Shown: piece by piece, positions 56,819 to 64,000 of the stretch
Numbering within the stretch: position 1 is the first letter of the stretch
Layout: every line of letters begins with the position of its first letter
DNA from: Pseudolachnospira sp051055405
Lineage (GTDB): Bacteria > Bacillota > Clostridia > Lachnospirales > Lachnospiraceae
Assembly (NCBI RefSeq): GCF_051055405.1
Contig: NZ_CP167068.1
Coordinates: forward strand, 2,852,001 to 2,916,000
Direction: 5' to 3'
Length of the DNA: 64,000 bases
The notes under the pieces: generated by a model
Seen by the model: only the letters and a program-made list of their open reading frames with translations
Told to the model about the DNA's origin: nothing
Databases searched by the model: none
Position numbers and translations under genes: made by a program

Positions 56819-57625
56819 TTAAATTACTATCGATACCTTCAATACAATCATGATCCCCAAATACCCTGCCAATAATCCATATGCAACGCCATCCCTCCCC
56901 GCATACTTCAGCGGGTGCATCTTGGTCCGTCCTTCCCCTCCGCGATAGCAGCGGGCTTCCATGGCCATGGCCAAATCCGCAGCCCGGCGAAACGCCGAGA
57001 TAAAAAGCGGCACTAGAAGAGGAATCAGAGACTTTGCCCTTTGAATCAAGCTCCCAGATTCAAAGTCCGCTCCCCGCGCCATCTGCGCCTTCATGATCTT
57101 ATCCGCTTCCTCCGTCAAAATCGGAATAAACCGCAGAGCAATTGACATCATCATGGCAATTTCATGAACCGGAACCTTGACAATTTTTAAAAAACCTAAT
57201 CCCCGCTCCAATCCATCTGTCAACGAAGTAGGCGTGGTCGTAAATGTCATCAGGGAAGAGCCCATAATCAGGTAAATCAGCCGAATAGCCATATAACCGG
57301 CCTGCAGCAGACCTTGTTTTGTAATCTTAAAAATCCAAAATCGAACCAACACATCTCCGTCGGTTAAAAATAAATTAAACACAACGCTGAACAGCAGGAG
57401 AAAGATCACCGCCTTCAGTCCCCGCAGAATAAAGCTTAACGGCACTCGGGAAATTCGAATACAGGCGCCCAGAAAGACCGTCGCCAGCAGATAGCAATAC
57501 CAGCTATCCGCCACAAACAGCGAAATCAAAAACACCAGCGTTCCCATCAATTTCGTCCGAGGGTCCAGCCGATGAATCGGCGAGGCTACCGGATAATATT
57601 GGCCCAACGTAATATCTCTCAGCAT
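56819..57625 (-). CDS. ecfT: ECF transporter transmembrane component EcfT
   Basis: 268 residues with about five membrane helices. The two coupling helices carry the A-R-G signatures: MKAQMARGADFESGSLIQRA in the second half, and a CbiQ-like opening (YYPVASPIHRLDPRTK). It joins S components to the ATPases. Eleven bases after ecfA, in one operon. Confidence 0.95.
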   Translation of the reverse strand: MLRDITLGQYYPVASPIHRLDPRTKLMGTLVFLISLFVADSWYCYLLATVFLGACIRISRVPLSFILRGLKAVIFLLLFSVVFNLFLTDGDVLVRFWIFKITKQGLLQAGYMAIRLIYLIMGSSLMTFTTTPTSLTDGLERGLGFLKIVKVPVHEIAMMMSIALRFIPILTEEADKIMKAQMARGADFESGSLIQRAKSLIPLLVPLFISAFRRAADLAMAMEARCYRGGEGRTKMHPLKYAGRDGVAYGLLAGYLGIMIVLKVSIVI

Positions 57626-57635
57626 ACTTCCAACC

Positions 57636-59444
57636 TCAATTTCTTACCGGCTGTGTTTCTCTGCCGCCATCGATACCCGCAAACGCATTCTCAATGGCCT
57701 GTTTCGCTTCCTCCACCGTGGTAATATCCCCCGGCAAAGAAAATCCGTTCTTTCTTAGCTCTTCCGCCAGATACGTCACCTGCGGCGCCGACAAACCCAT
57801 CGTTTCCAATTCCCGATAGTGACGGAATACCTCTCGCGGCGTTCCGTCATAGGCAATCCTACCATCTTCCAGAACAAGCAGGCGTTCCGCATACCTGGCC
57901 ACGTCTTCCATGCTGTGAGAAACCAAGACTACAGCCATCCCCTTTTCTTCATGGAGTTTTTTGATTTGATCCAAAATCTCATCCCGTCCCCCCGGGTCTA
58001 AGCCTGCCGTCGGCTCGTCCAAAACCAAAACCTCCGGCTCCATGGCCAACACGCCTGCAATGGCAGCCCGGCGTTTTTGACCGCCAGAAAGCTCAAAGGG
58101 AGAGCGGGTGTAAAAGCTCTCATCCATCCCAACTAACCGAAGAGCCTCCTTGGCCCGCGCCTCTATCTGCTCCTTGGGAAGCCCCTGGTTTTTCGGTCCA
58201 AAGCAGACGTCTGCAAAGACAGTTTCCTCAAACAACTGATGCTCCGGATACTGGAACACCAGGCCAACCTTTCCTCGTAAAATCCGCTTATCGTAACCTT
58301 CCCGGTAAATGCTCTCCCCATGGAAAAGCACCTCCCCAGAATCCGGCTTTAATAGTCCGTTTAAATGCTGAATCAATGTAGATTTGCCAGAGCCGGTATG
58401 TCCAATAATGCTGAGAAACTGTCCCTTGGGAATTGCAAAAGAGATCTCCTTTAATACCTTGACCTCCATCGGCGTTCCCCGGCCATATCGATAGGTTACA
58501 TCCCGAAGTTCCAGTATCGATTCTCCTGCCTCAGGCTCCGGCTCTTCTTGTTTCTCCATCATCTGATTTACGCTCTGGATGCAGGCGCCAGACTCACGAG
58601 CTTCTACCAGCGCTTGTACCAATTCTGAAATCGTCAAAATCCCTGAGGATAACGGCAGACCGGAAGCTGCAAGAGCCGCTCCCAATTCCGTCACCTGAGG
58701 AACATCCAGGTGAAGCGCTTTCAATTCTTCCACCTGAGAAAAGATTTCCCGCGGCGTCCCCGCCATCTGGATTTTTCCTCGATCCATCACAAAAATCCGG
58801 TCTGAAAAAACAGTCTCCTCCATATAGTGGGTGATCAAAATAACAGTAATCCCTTCGGCCTGGTTCAGCTCCCGTACCGTTCGAATCACCTCTTGCCGTC
58901 CATTGGGATCTAACATTGCGGTCGGTTCATCCAGCACAATACACTGCGGGCGCATGGCCATCACTCCCGCGATTGCCACCCGTTGTTTTTGACCACCGGA
59001 AAGATGATTCGGAGATGCCTTCCGGTAAGCCGTCATGCCCACAGCCTCCAGACTTTCCTGCACGCGCTTCCAAATCTCCGCAGACGGAACTCCGATGTTC
59101 TCCGGCCCAAAACCAACGTCTTCCTCCACTACGGTAGCAATGATCTGATTATCCGGATTTTGGAACACCATACCTGCGCTCTGCCGCACTTCCCACAAAT
59201 TTTCTTCTTCTCGCGTATCTTTATCCCCGACCCAAATCACACCGTCTGTCGGGAACAAAAGCGCATTCATATGCTTCGCCAATGTAGACTTTCCGGAGCC
59301 ATTTCGTCCAAGTATCGCCACAAATTGCCCCTTCTCGATGTCCAGACTAACGCCGTCCACGGCTCGCATGACTTCCTCAATCTGATTTTCTTCATCTTTT
59401 CTAATATATTCAAAAACCAGACGGTCCGTCTTGATCATTCCCAT
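57636..59444 (-). CDS. ecfA: ECF transporter ATPase, EcfA1-EcfA2 fused in one chain
   Basis: The start is taken at the ATG at 59444 (GGGAGA just upstream). 602 residues with two complete ABC domains. First: Walker A GRNGSGKST, signature LSGGQKQR, Walker B LDEPTAMLD (about 1-275). Second: Walker A GHTGSGKST, signature LSGGQKRR, Walker B LDEPTAGLD (about 310-590). Most Firmicutes have two separate genes; here both ATPases are one polypeptide with ecfT behind. Energises vitamin uptake through several S components. Confidence 0.95.
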   Translation of the reverse strand: MGMIKTDRLVFEYIRKDEENQIEEVMRAVDGVSLDIEKGQFVAILGRNGSGKSTLAKHMNALLFPTDGVIWVGDKDTREEENLWEVRQSAGMVFQNPDNQIIATVVEEDVGFGPENIGVPSAEIWKRVQESLEAVGMTAYRKASPNHLSGGQKQRVAIAGVMAMRPQCIVLDEPTAMLDPNGRQEVIRTVRELNQAEGITVILITHYMEETVFSDRIFVMDRGKIQMAGTPREIFSQVEELKALHLDVPQVTELGAALAASGLPLSSGILTISELVQALVEARESGACIQSVNQMMEKQEEPEPEAGESILELRDVTYRYGRGTPMEVKVLKEISFAIPKGQFLSIIGHTGSGKSTLIQHLNGLLKPDSGEVLFHGESIYREGYDKRILRGKVGLVFQYPEHQLFEETVFADVCFGPKNQGLPKEQIEARAKEALRLVGMDESFYTRSPFELSGGQKRRAAIAGVLAMEPEVLVLDEPTAGLDPGGRDEILDQIKKLHEEKGMAVVLVSHSMEDVARYAERLLVLEDGRIAYDGTPREVFRHYRELETMGLSAPQVTYLAEELRKNGFSLPGDITTVEEAKQAIENAFAGIDGGRETQPVRN

Positions 59445-59492
59445 ATTGATCTCCCAATACAAATTGTCAACTTTATTTTCAACCAGAATAAC

Positions 59493-59521
59493 ATTTTACT
59501 AGATTTAAAGCGAAAAAGCAA
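59493..59521 (-). promoter_or_regulatory. Promoter of ecfA-ecfT
   Basis: -35 TTGCTT (59521-59516), 17-base spacer, -10 TAAAAT (59498-59493). Confidence 0.6.
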
Positions 59522-59549
59522 GTTCTAGGAAAAGTTTTTTCGTTTTCCC

Positions 59550-59579
59550 TTGTCAAAACAGGGGTCTACCCGATATAAT
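59550..59579 (+). promoter_or_regulatory. Promoter of degV
   Basis: -35 TTGTCA (59550-59555), 18-base spacer, perfect -10 TATAAT (59574-59579), about 40 bases before the SD. Divergent from the ecf promoter. Confidence 0.8.
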
Positions 59580-59627
59580 AAAAGTTAACGTCTTTTGAAC
59601 TTATATCCGAAAAATTGAGGAGAAAAA

Positions 59628-60494
59628 ATGAGCAAAGTAGCAATCGTTACGGACAGCAACAGCGGTATTACCCAGGCGCAGGCGCTTACTATTGGCGTGC
59701 GAGTTCTTCCCATGCCTTTCTATATCAATGAAAAAATGTACTATGAGGATATTGATCTGTCTCAGGAACAGTTCTATCAAATGTTAGCGTCAGGGGCTAA
59801 CATTTCTACCTCCCAACCTGTCGTCGCAGGCGTATTGGATCTGTGGGACGAGCTATTAAATTCCTATGATCAGGTAGTTCATATTCCGATGTCCAGCGGG
59901 CTCAGCGGTTCCTGCGAGACAGCTGCCGCGCTGGCGGCCGACTATGAGGGGAAGGTAGAAGTCGTAAACAACCAACGAATCTCTGTCACACAGCGCCAGT
60001 CTGTGTTGGATGCCTTACGTCTGGCCAAAGAAGGGAAAAACGCCCAGGAAATCAAAAAGATTTTGGAAGATACCAAGTACGATTCCAGCATTTATATCAT
60101 GGTGGATACGTTAGATTATTTAAAAAAGGGCGGACGCATTACACCGGCGGCCGCTGCCATTGGAACTTTATTGAAATTAAAGCCGGTTCTTCAGATCCAG
60201 GGAGAAAAACTGGATGCCTATGCTAAGGCAAGATCCATCAAACAGGCCAAAAGCCTGATGATCAAGGCCATACAGCACGATTTTCTGGAGCGCTTCGGCT
60301 CGGACGAGCAGGGTTCTGGCATGAACTTACAGTTGGCTTATAGCGGCAGCCGGGAGGAAGCCGAGCACTTTTACGAGGAAGTGCAGCAAATTTTCCCTAA
60401 ACAGGATATTGTCATGGACCCCCTGTCCCTCAGCGTTTCCTGCCATATCGGCCCTGGAGCTTTGGCTGTCGCTTGCACAAAGAAACTCTGGTAA
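59628..60494 (+). CDS. degV: DegV family fatty-acid-binding protein
   Basis: 288 residues. VAIVTDSNSGI (3-13), PMPFYINEKMYYED (about 27-40), SQPVVAGV, SSGLSGSCETA (about 89-99) and the C-terminal SVSCHIGPGALAVA are hallmark DegV motifs. In Gram-positives the related FakB proteins carry fatty acids for phosphorylation by FakA. Single gene with its own promoter; RBS GAGGAG. Convergent with the small membrane gene at 60501. Confidence 0.95.
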   Translation: MSKVAIVTDSNSGITQAQALTIGVRVLPMPFYINEKMYYEDIDLSQEQFYQMLASGANISTSQPVVAGVLDLWDELLNSYDQVVHIPMSSGLSGSCETAAALAADYEGKVEVVNNQRISVTQRQSVLDALRLAKEGKNAQEIKKILEDTKYDSSIYIMVDTLDYLKKGGRITPAAAAIGTLLKLKPVLQIQGEKLDAYAKARSIKQAKSLMIKAIQHDFLERFGSDEQGSGMNLQLAYSGSREEAEHFYEEVQQIFPKQDIVMDPLSLSVSCHIGPGALAVACTKKLW

Positions 60495-60500
60495 TTTCCT

Positions 60501-60716
60501 TTACAGCATCCGCCAGCACACATATCCAATGCCGATTAAAATCAACACCCCCAAAGCCCTCAATACGCGGAACGTCACGCCGTCCGGCTCTACGCCGCCG
60601 CCTTTTCCATAGATGGCCTTCCAGATGGTTTTGGGAGATATCAGCAAAAGCACGGCAATCAATGCCAATAGCACGATACATATCCATTGTGTCATGTTCA
60701 ACGAAGCAAGCAGCAT
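60501..60716 (-). CDS. Small two-helix membrane protein, DUF6199-like
   Basis: The start is chosen at the ATG at 60716 after GGGAGGAAAAAT; a longer frame upstream would read back into the CDF gene. 71 residues: a helix at about 10-28, a P-K-T-I-W-K motif, a short loop, and a second helix at about 49-69. It resembles DUF6199-type small membrane proteins, a tentative match. Last gene of the mutase-HAD-CDF unit, 25 bases after the CDF stop. Confidence 0.65.
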   Translation of the reverse strand: MLLASLNMTQWICIVLLALIAVLLLISPKTIWKAIYGKGGGVEPDGVTFRVLRALGVLILIGIGYVCWRML

Positions 60717-60741
60717 ATTTTTCCTCCCATATTGGTAGAAG

Positions 60742-61926
60742 TTATGAATGTCCCTGGGGCGATGCGTAGGTATGATCGATGTGGACCACGGCAAAATAAT
60801 TTCCTGGTAAAGCCTCCACCCGGCGTACAATCTCTTCCTTCAGCGTTTTTTCCGTCCACTTGGATTCCGCGGGCATCATGGCGTCAAAAATCAAATTGGT
60901 ATGAGTCGGACCGCTAACCATACGAAAATCATGAATGGTCATGCCAAACTCAATTCCTTCCACCAGATCAGCTACAACCTGTTTCATGGCCATGGTTCGC
61001 TCGTCATTTACATCTACCGGGTCCATATGAATCACCGCTTCGCAGTCCAGCTCGTTTCCAAGCCTTCGTTCCATTCGATCAATCACATCATGAATTTCTA
61101 TCATACCGGCAGATGCGGGCACCTCTGCGTGCAGAGAAATCATCCGCCGTCCTGGCCCGTAGTCGTGAACAACCAAATCATGAATCCCGATAATCTCTTC
61201 ATAGGACATCACCAAATCGTAAACCGACTGGACAAATTCCGGCGTCGGCGGCTGCCCCAAAAGTGGGTCGATGGTCTCCTTCGCCGCCTGGATTCCCGTT
61301 CGTAGAATAAAGACTGCCACCAACGCACCACACCAACCGTCGATCTTTAAGTCAGTCCAATGACCAATCAGCATGGCGGCCAATACCACCGCCGTTGAAA
61401 TACAGTCGCTTAAACTGTCCGCGGCTGTCGCTCTCATAGCCGCCGAACCAATCTTTTTTCCAATGGCACGGTTATAGGAGGCCATATAGACCTTCACAGC
61501 AATGGATACCGCCAATATTCCTACCGCAATCAGCCGAAATTCCACTGGCTCCGGATGAAAAATCTTGTCGATCGAACTTTTCCCAAGCTCCACTCCCATC
61601 AGGATAATCGCCAGGGAGACGATCAATCCAGATAGATATTCCAAACGCCCGTGGCCAAAAGGGTGTTCCGGGTCTGGCTTCTGCCCAGCCATCTGAAATC
61701 CAATCAGTGTGATCACCGAGGAACCGGCGTCCGACAGGTTATTCATAGCGTCCGCCATGATAGCAATCGATCCGCTCAAAAAACCGGCCAATAATTTCCC
61801 CAAAAACAAGCACAAATTCAGCCCAATTCCAACCGCCCCGCATAAAATGCCGTAAGCCCGGCGCACCGCAGGAGCTTGAACGTTCTCCCAGTCTCGAATC
61901 AGCCTCTTTGCCAGCAGTAAGATCAT
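60742..61926 (-). CDS. Cation diffusion facilitator family metal efflux protein
   Basis: 394 residues: six membrane helices (about 28-230) with the metal-binding pairs in MADAMNNLSDAGSS (about 59-72) and ATAADSLSDCIST, then a cytoplasmic dimer domain rich in His/Asp (HDLVVHDYGPGRR, HAEVPAS, HMDPVDVNDE). Exports Zn2+, Mn2+, Fe2+ or Cd2+ by proton exchange; the metal cannot be told. Start overlaps the HAD stop by 4 bases. Confidence 0.92.
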   Translation of the reverse strand: MILLLAKRLIRDWENVQAPAVRRAYGILCGAVGIGLNLCLFLGKLLAGFLSGSIAIMADAMNNLSDAGSSVITLIGFQMAGQKPDPEHPFGHGRLEYLSGLIVSLAIILMGVELGKSSIDKIFHPEPVEFRLIAVGILAVSIAVKVYMASYNRAIGKKIGSAAMRATAADSLSDCISTAVVLAAMLIGHWTDLKIDGWCGALVAVFILRTGIQAAKETIDPLLGQPPTPEFVQSVYDLVMSYEEIIGIHDLVVHDYGPGRRMISLHAEVPASAGMIEIHDVIDRMERRLGNELDCEAVIHMDPVDVNDERTMAMKQVVADLVEGIEFGMTIHDFRMVSGPTHTNLIFDAMMPAESKWTEKTLKEEIVRRVEALPGNYFAVVHIDHTYASPQGHS

Positions 61927-62645
61927 TTCATTGTTACCTCCGGCAATCCTTTTGCATAGAGCAGGAAGTCCTCAAAACTTCCATGCTCCCATCTGGACAA
62001 ATCCTGATTGTTCCGGTTAATCAAAAAATCCGTAATCAAATAATTCTTCATTCCCAAAACATCTGTGGAAAGCATATCGTCATCCACATCATTTCCCACC
62101 ATCATACAATCCTCCGGCTGTTTCCCAAGCTTGTCCAAAAGCTCTTTGAAATATTCCGGACTTGGTTTACAGCGGCGGCTGTTTTCGAAGGTGGTAATAT
62201 AAGAAAAATCCTCCGGCTTCACGCCTGCCCAGCCAATCCGCTGCCAGGTTGCCATCTGTGGAAACACCGGATTGGTGGCCAGTACGACTTCATATCCCTT
62301 CTTTTTCAGTAGATCAACCGCTTGCCTGGAATTTTGACTTTCCTTGACCACACGGCGAAGGCCAGGATGCTCCTTTTCATAAAAATCCCAGAATACCGGC
62401 TCTTTGCTCCGAATATCCGTATCTACCCTCCGGGCAAACGTCTCCCAGAACACCTCTTCATTGGTATTCTCCGATTGATTTTTGATCACGTCAAAAATGG
62501 ATTCCGTCAAGGCGCGGCAAAAGCCTGCCGGTTCATAGCCAAGAGGAACAAACCGGCGGGCCAAAGTTTCCATATATAAACGCACAAACTCATCTTGATC
62601 CATGGGGAGCAGCGTCCCATCCAGGTCAAATAATATCGTATTCAT
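61923..62645 (-). CDS. HAD-family hydrolase
   Basis: 240 residues. Motif I FDLDGTLLPMD (6-16) with the nucleophile Asp and acid Asp, motif II Ser/Thr at VVLATNPV, Lys in motif III, and motif IV MVGNDVDDD (about 177-185). A cap domain is inserted after motif I. Likely a small-molecule phosphatase or sugar-phosphate hydrolase, in keeping with the mutase gene just upstream (4-base overlap ATGA). Confidence 0.92.
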   Translation of the reverse strand: MNTILFDLDGTLLPMDQDEFVRLYMETLARRFVPLGYEPAGFCRALTESIFDVIKNQSENTNEEVFWETFARRVDTDIRSKEPVFWDFYEKEHPGLRRVVKESQNSRQAVDLLKKKGYEVVLATNPVFPQMATWQRIGWAGVKPEDFSYITTFENSRRCKPSPEYFKELLDKLGKQPEDCMMVGNDVDDDMLSTDVLGMKNYLITDFLINRNNQDLSRWEHGSFEDFLLYAKGLPEVTMK

Positions 62646-64000
62646 CCAGCCTTCTCCACCAACTCCTGAAGCGCTTTCTCAATCGCCGCCATTTTCGCAT
62701 CCGCATCTTCCATGGAGCGTCCCTTCACGCCGTAATAAATCTTGATTTTTGGTTCGGTTCCGGACGGACGCACACAGCACCAGCTATCTTCATTTAACTC
62801 ATAATAAAGAACGTTGGACTTAGGCAGGCCAGTCGTTTTTTGTTCCCCTGTCCGGTTATCACAGTTCCGGTCCGTCAGGTAATCCCGATACGCCTCCACA
62901 CGGTAAGATCCGATACTCTCCGGCGGATTCTTTCTCAGCGTATCCATGATCTTCTGAATTTTCTCCTTGCCGTCCAGTCCTTTCATCGTTAAGGAGAAAA
63001 TGCCGTCCTTATAGTACCCAAGCTCCTCATAAAGCTCCACCATGGCATCCCAAAGAGTCATATTTTTCGTGCGGTAATAGGCGGCCGCCTCACAGAGCGC
63101 CATAGTCGCTACAATCGCATCCTTATCTCTTGCGTAAGTGCCGATCAGACAACCATAACTTTCCTCAAAGCCAAACAGATACGTCCCTTCGCCTGACTCT
63201 TCAAAACGTTTGATCTGTTCGCCAATATACTTAAAACCTGTGAGAACTTCGATCTCACGCACGCCATACTTCTTTGCGATGGCATCCGCCATATTCGTAG
63301 TTACAATGGTTTTTACCAAAGTTCCGTCCGAGGGAAGCCCTTTCTGCTCTTTCCACTGTCCAATCTCATAATCAGCCAACAGGCAGCCGGACATATTCCC
63401 TGTCAGACACCGGTACTCTCCTTTTGCATCTTTCACGTATACGCCCAGACGATCCGCATCTGGGTCCGTCGCCAGAACCAGATCCGCCCCCTGCTCTTTC
63501 GCCAGCGCCAGTGCCAGAGTAAAGGCCTCCGCTGCTTCCGGATTCGGATAGCTGACCGTCGGAAAATCTCCATTGGGAAGCTCCTGCTCCGGAACGACCG
63601 TCACATGAGGAAATCCAACCTCCGCTAAAATCCGGCGAGCCGGTACGTTTCCGGTTCCATGAAGAGGCGTGTAAACGATTTTCAAGTCCTTTCCTACCGC
63701 GTCGATACAATCCTGGCGTTTGATTTGTTTCTTCAATTCCGCCATATAGGCATCGTCCAGTTCTTTTCCAATGGTCACAAAAAGGCCTGCTTTCTCTGCA
63801 GATACCCGGTCCATACTTTTCACAGCGGCAAAGTCTGTCACTGCCTTCACTTCCGCCAAAATCCCTGTGTCATAGGGCGGAGTGATCTGAGCGCCGTCCG
63901 CCCAGTAAACCTTGTAGCCGTTATATTCCGGCGGATTATGGCTGGCGGTGATGACAATGCCGGCCGTGCAGCCGAGTTTTCTCACTGCAAAAGACAACTC
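62642..64000 (-). CDS. Phosphoglucomutase/phosphomannomutase family enzyme (5' end outside window)
   Basis: The frame is open to the right edge, so the N-terminus is missing. Visible: active-site loop TASHNP with the phosphoserine, the metal loop DPDADRLG, the sugar-binding GFEESYG, and the phosphate-binding loop RPSGTEPKIKIY near the end. This is the long alpha-D-phosphohexomutase type of Firmicutes (PgcA-like). It interconverts glucose 1- and 6-phosphate for cell-wall or glycolipid sugars. Gene name not fixed. First visible gene of the unit pgm-HAD-CDF-DUF6199. Confidence 0.93.
   Translation of the reverse strand, partial: ELSFAVRKLGCTAGIVITASHNPPEYNGYKVYWADGAQITPPYDTGILAEVKAVTDFAAVKSMDRVSAEKAGLFVTIGKELDDAYMAELKKQIKRQDCIDAVGKDLKIVYTPLHGTGNVPARRILAEVGFPHVTVVPEQELPNGDFPTVSYPNPEAAEAFTLALALAKEQGADLVLATDPDADRLGVYVKDAKGEYRCLTGNMSGCLLADYEIGQWKEQKGLPSDGTLVKTIVTTNMADAIAKKYGVREIEVLTGFKYIGEQIKRFEESGEGTYLFGFEESYGCLIGTYARDKDAIVATMALCEAAAYYRTKNMTLWDAMVELYEELGYYKDGIFSLTMKGLDGKEKIQKIMDTLRKNPPESIGSYRVEAYRDYLTDRNCDNRTGEQKTTGLPKSNVLYYELNEDSWCCVRPSGTEPKIKIYYGVKGRSMEDADAKMAAIEKALQELVEKAG

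Overview
The window comes from a low-to-mid-GC Gram-positive anaerobe, most probably a member of the Lachnospiraceae (Clostridia). This is supported by the 16S rRNA, a long Firmicutes-type SRP RNA upstream of dnaX, an ECF transporter module, a CwlD-type amidase, AGGAGG ribosome binding sites and anaerobe enzymes (NrdG-type activase, flavodiiron protein). I do not resolve the genus. Most genes lie on the minus strand.

Layout. 1-4.7 kb: 5' part of a giant secreted InlB-type repeat protein that runs off the left edge. 5.0-11.3 kb: tRNA-Glu and tRNA-Cys on the plus strand, then a minus-strand rRNA operon in the unusual order 16S-5S-tRNA-Ile-tRNA-Ala-23S-tRNA-Asn. 11.3-13.6 kb: cvpA and a small overlapping cassette (DUF3791-like gene, DUF3990-like gene broken by an in-frame TGA, a helical protein, a zinc-ribbon membrane protein), preceded by an unassigned structured RNA. 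13.6-18.7 kb: SRP RNA-dnaX-ybaB-recR and a large acidic protein. 18.8-23.9 kb: radical-SAM activase, coiled-coil membrane protein, flavodiiron protein, lipoprotein. 23.9-27.8 kb: riboflavin operon ribD-ribE-ribBA-ribH under an FMN riboswitch.

28-45 kb is an accessory uptake and hydrolysis region: an AraC-type membrane sensor with an orphan TRAP-binding lipoprotein, a type-B carboxylesterase with an MFS permease, a complete TRAP transporter, and a metallo-beta-lactamase-fold hydrolase in line with a complete Opp-type peptide ABC transporter that is divergent from a LysR regulator. 45-64 kb: cwlD, a flavin-binding-like protein, an ECF S component, rpoC-rpoB, a small hydrophobic peptide facing an antisense promoter (candidate type I toxin-antitoxin), ecfT with a fused double-ATPase ecfA, degV, and an operon of sugar-phosphate mutase, HAD phosphatase, CDF efflux protein and a small membrane protein.

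The most unusual signals are non-coding. Seven copies of one palindromic element sit next to intrinsic terminators, six of them directly behind the terminator U-tract. A second palindromic family supplies the last codons and stop of a transporter gene. A multi-hairpin RNA with a mutually exclusive terminator lies ahead of the DUF3791/DUF3990 cassette. Two G10 tracts with the same 16-base context lie upstream of the surface-protein gene and the opp operon.
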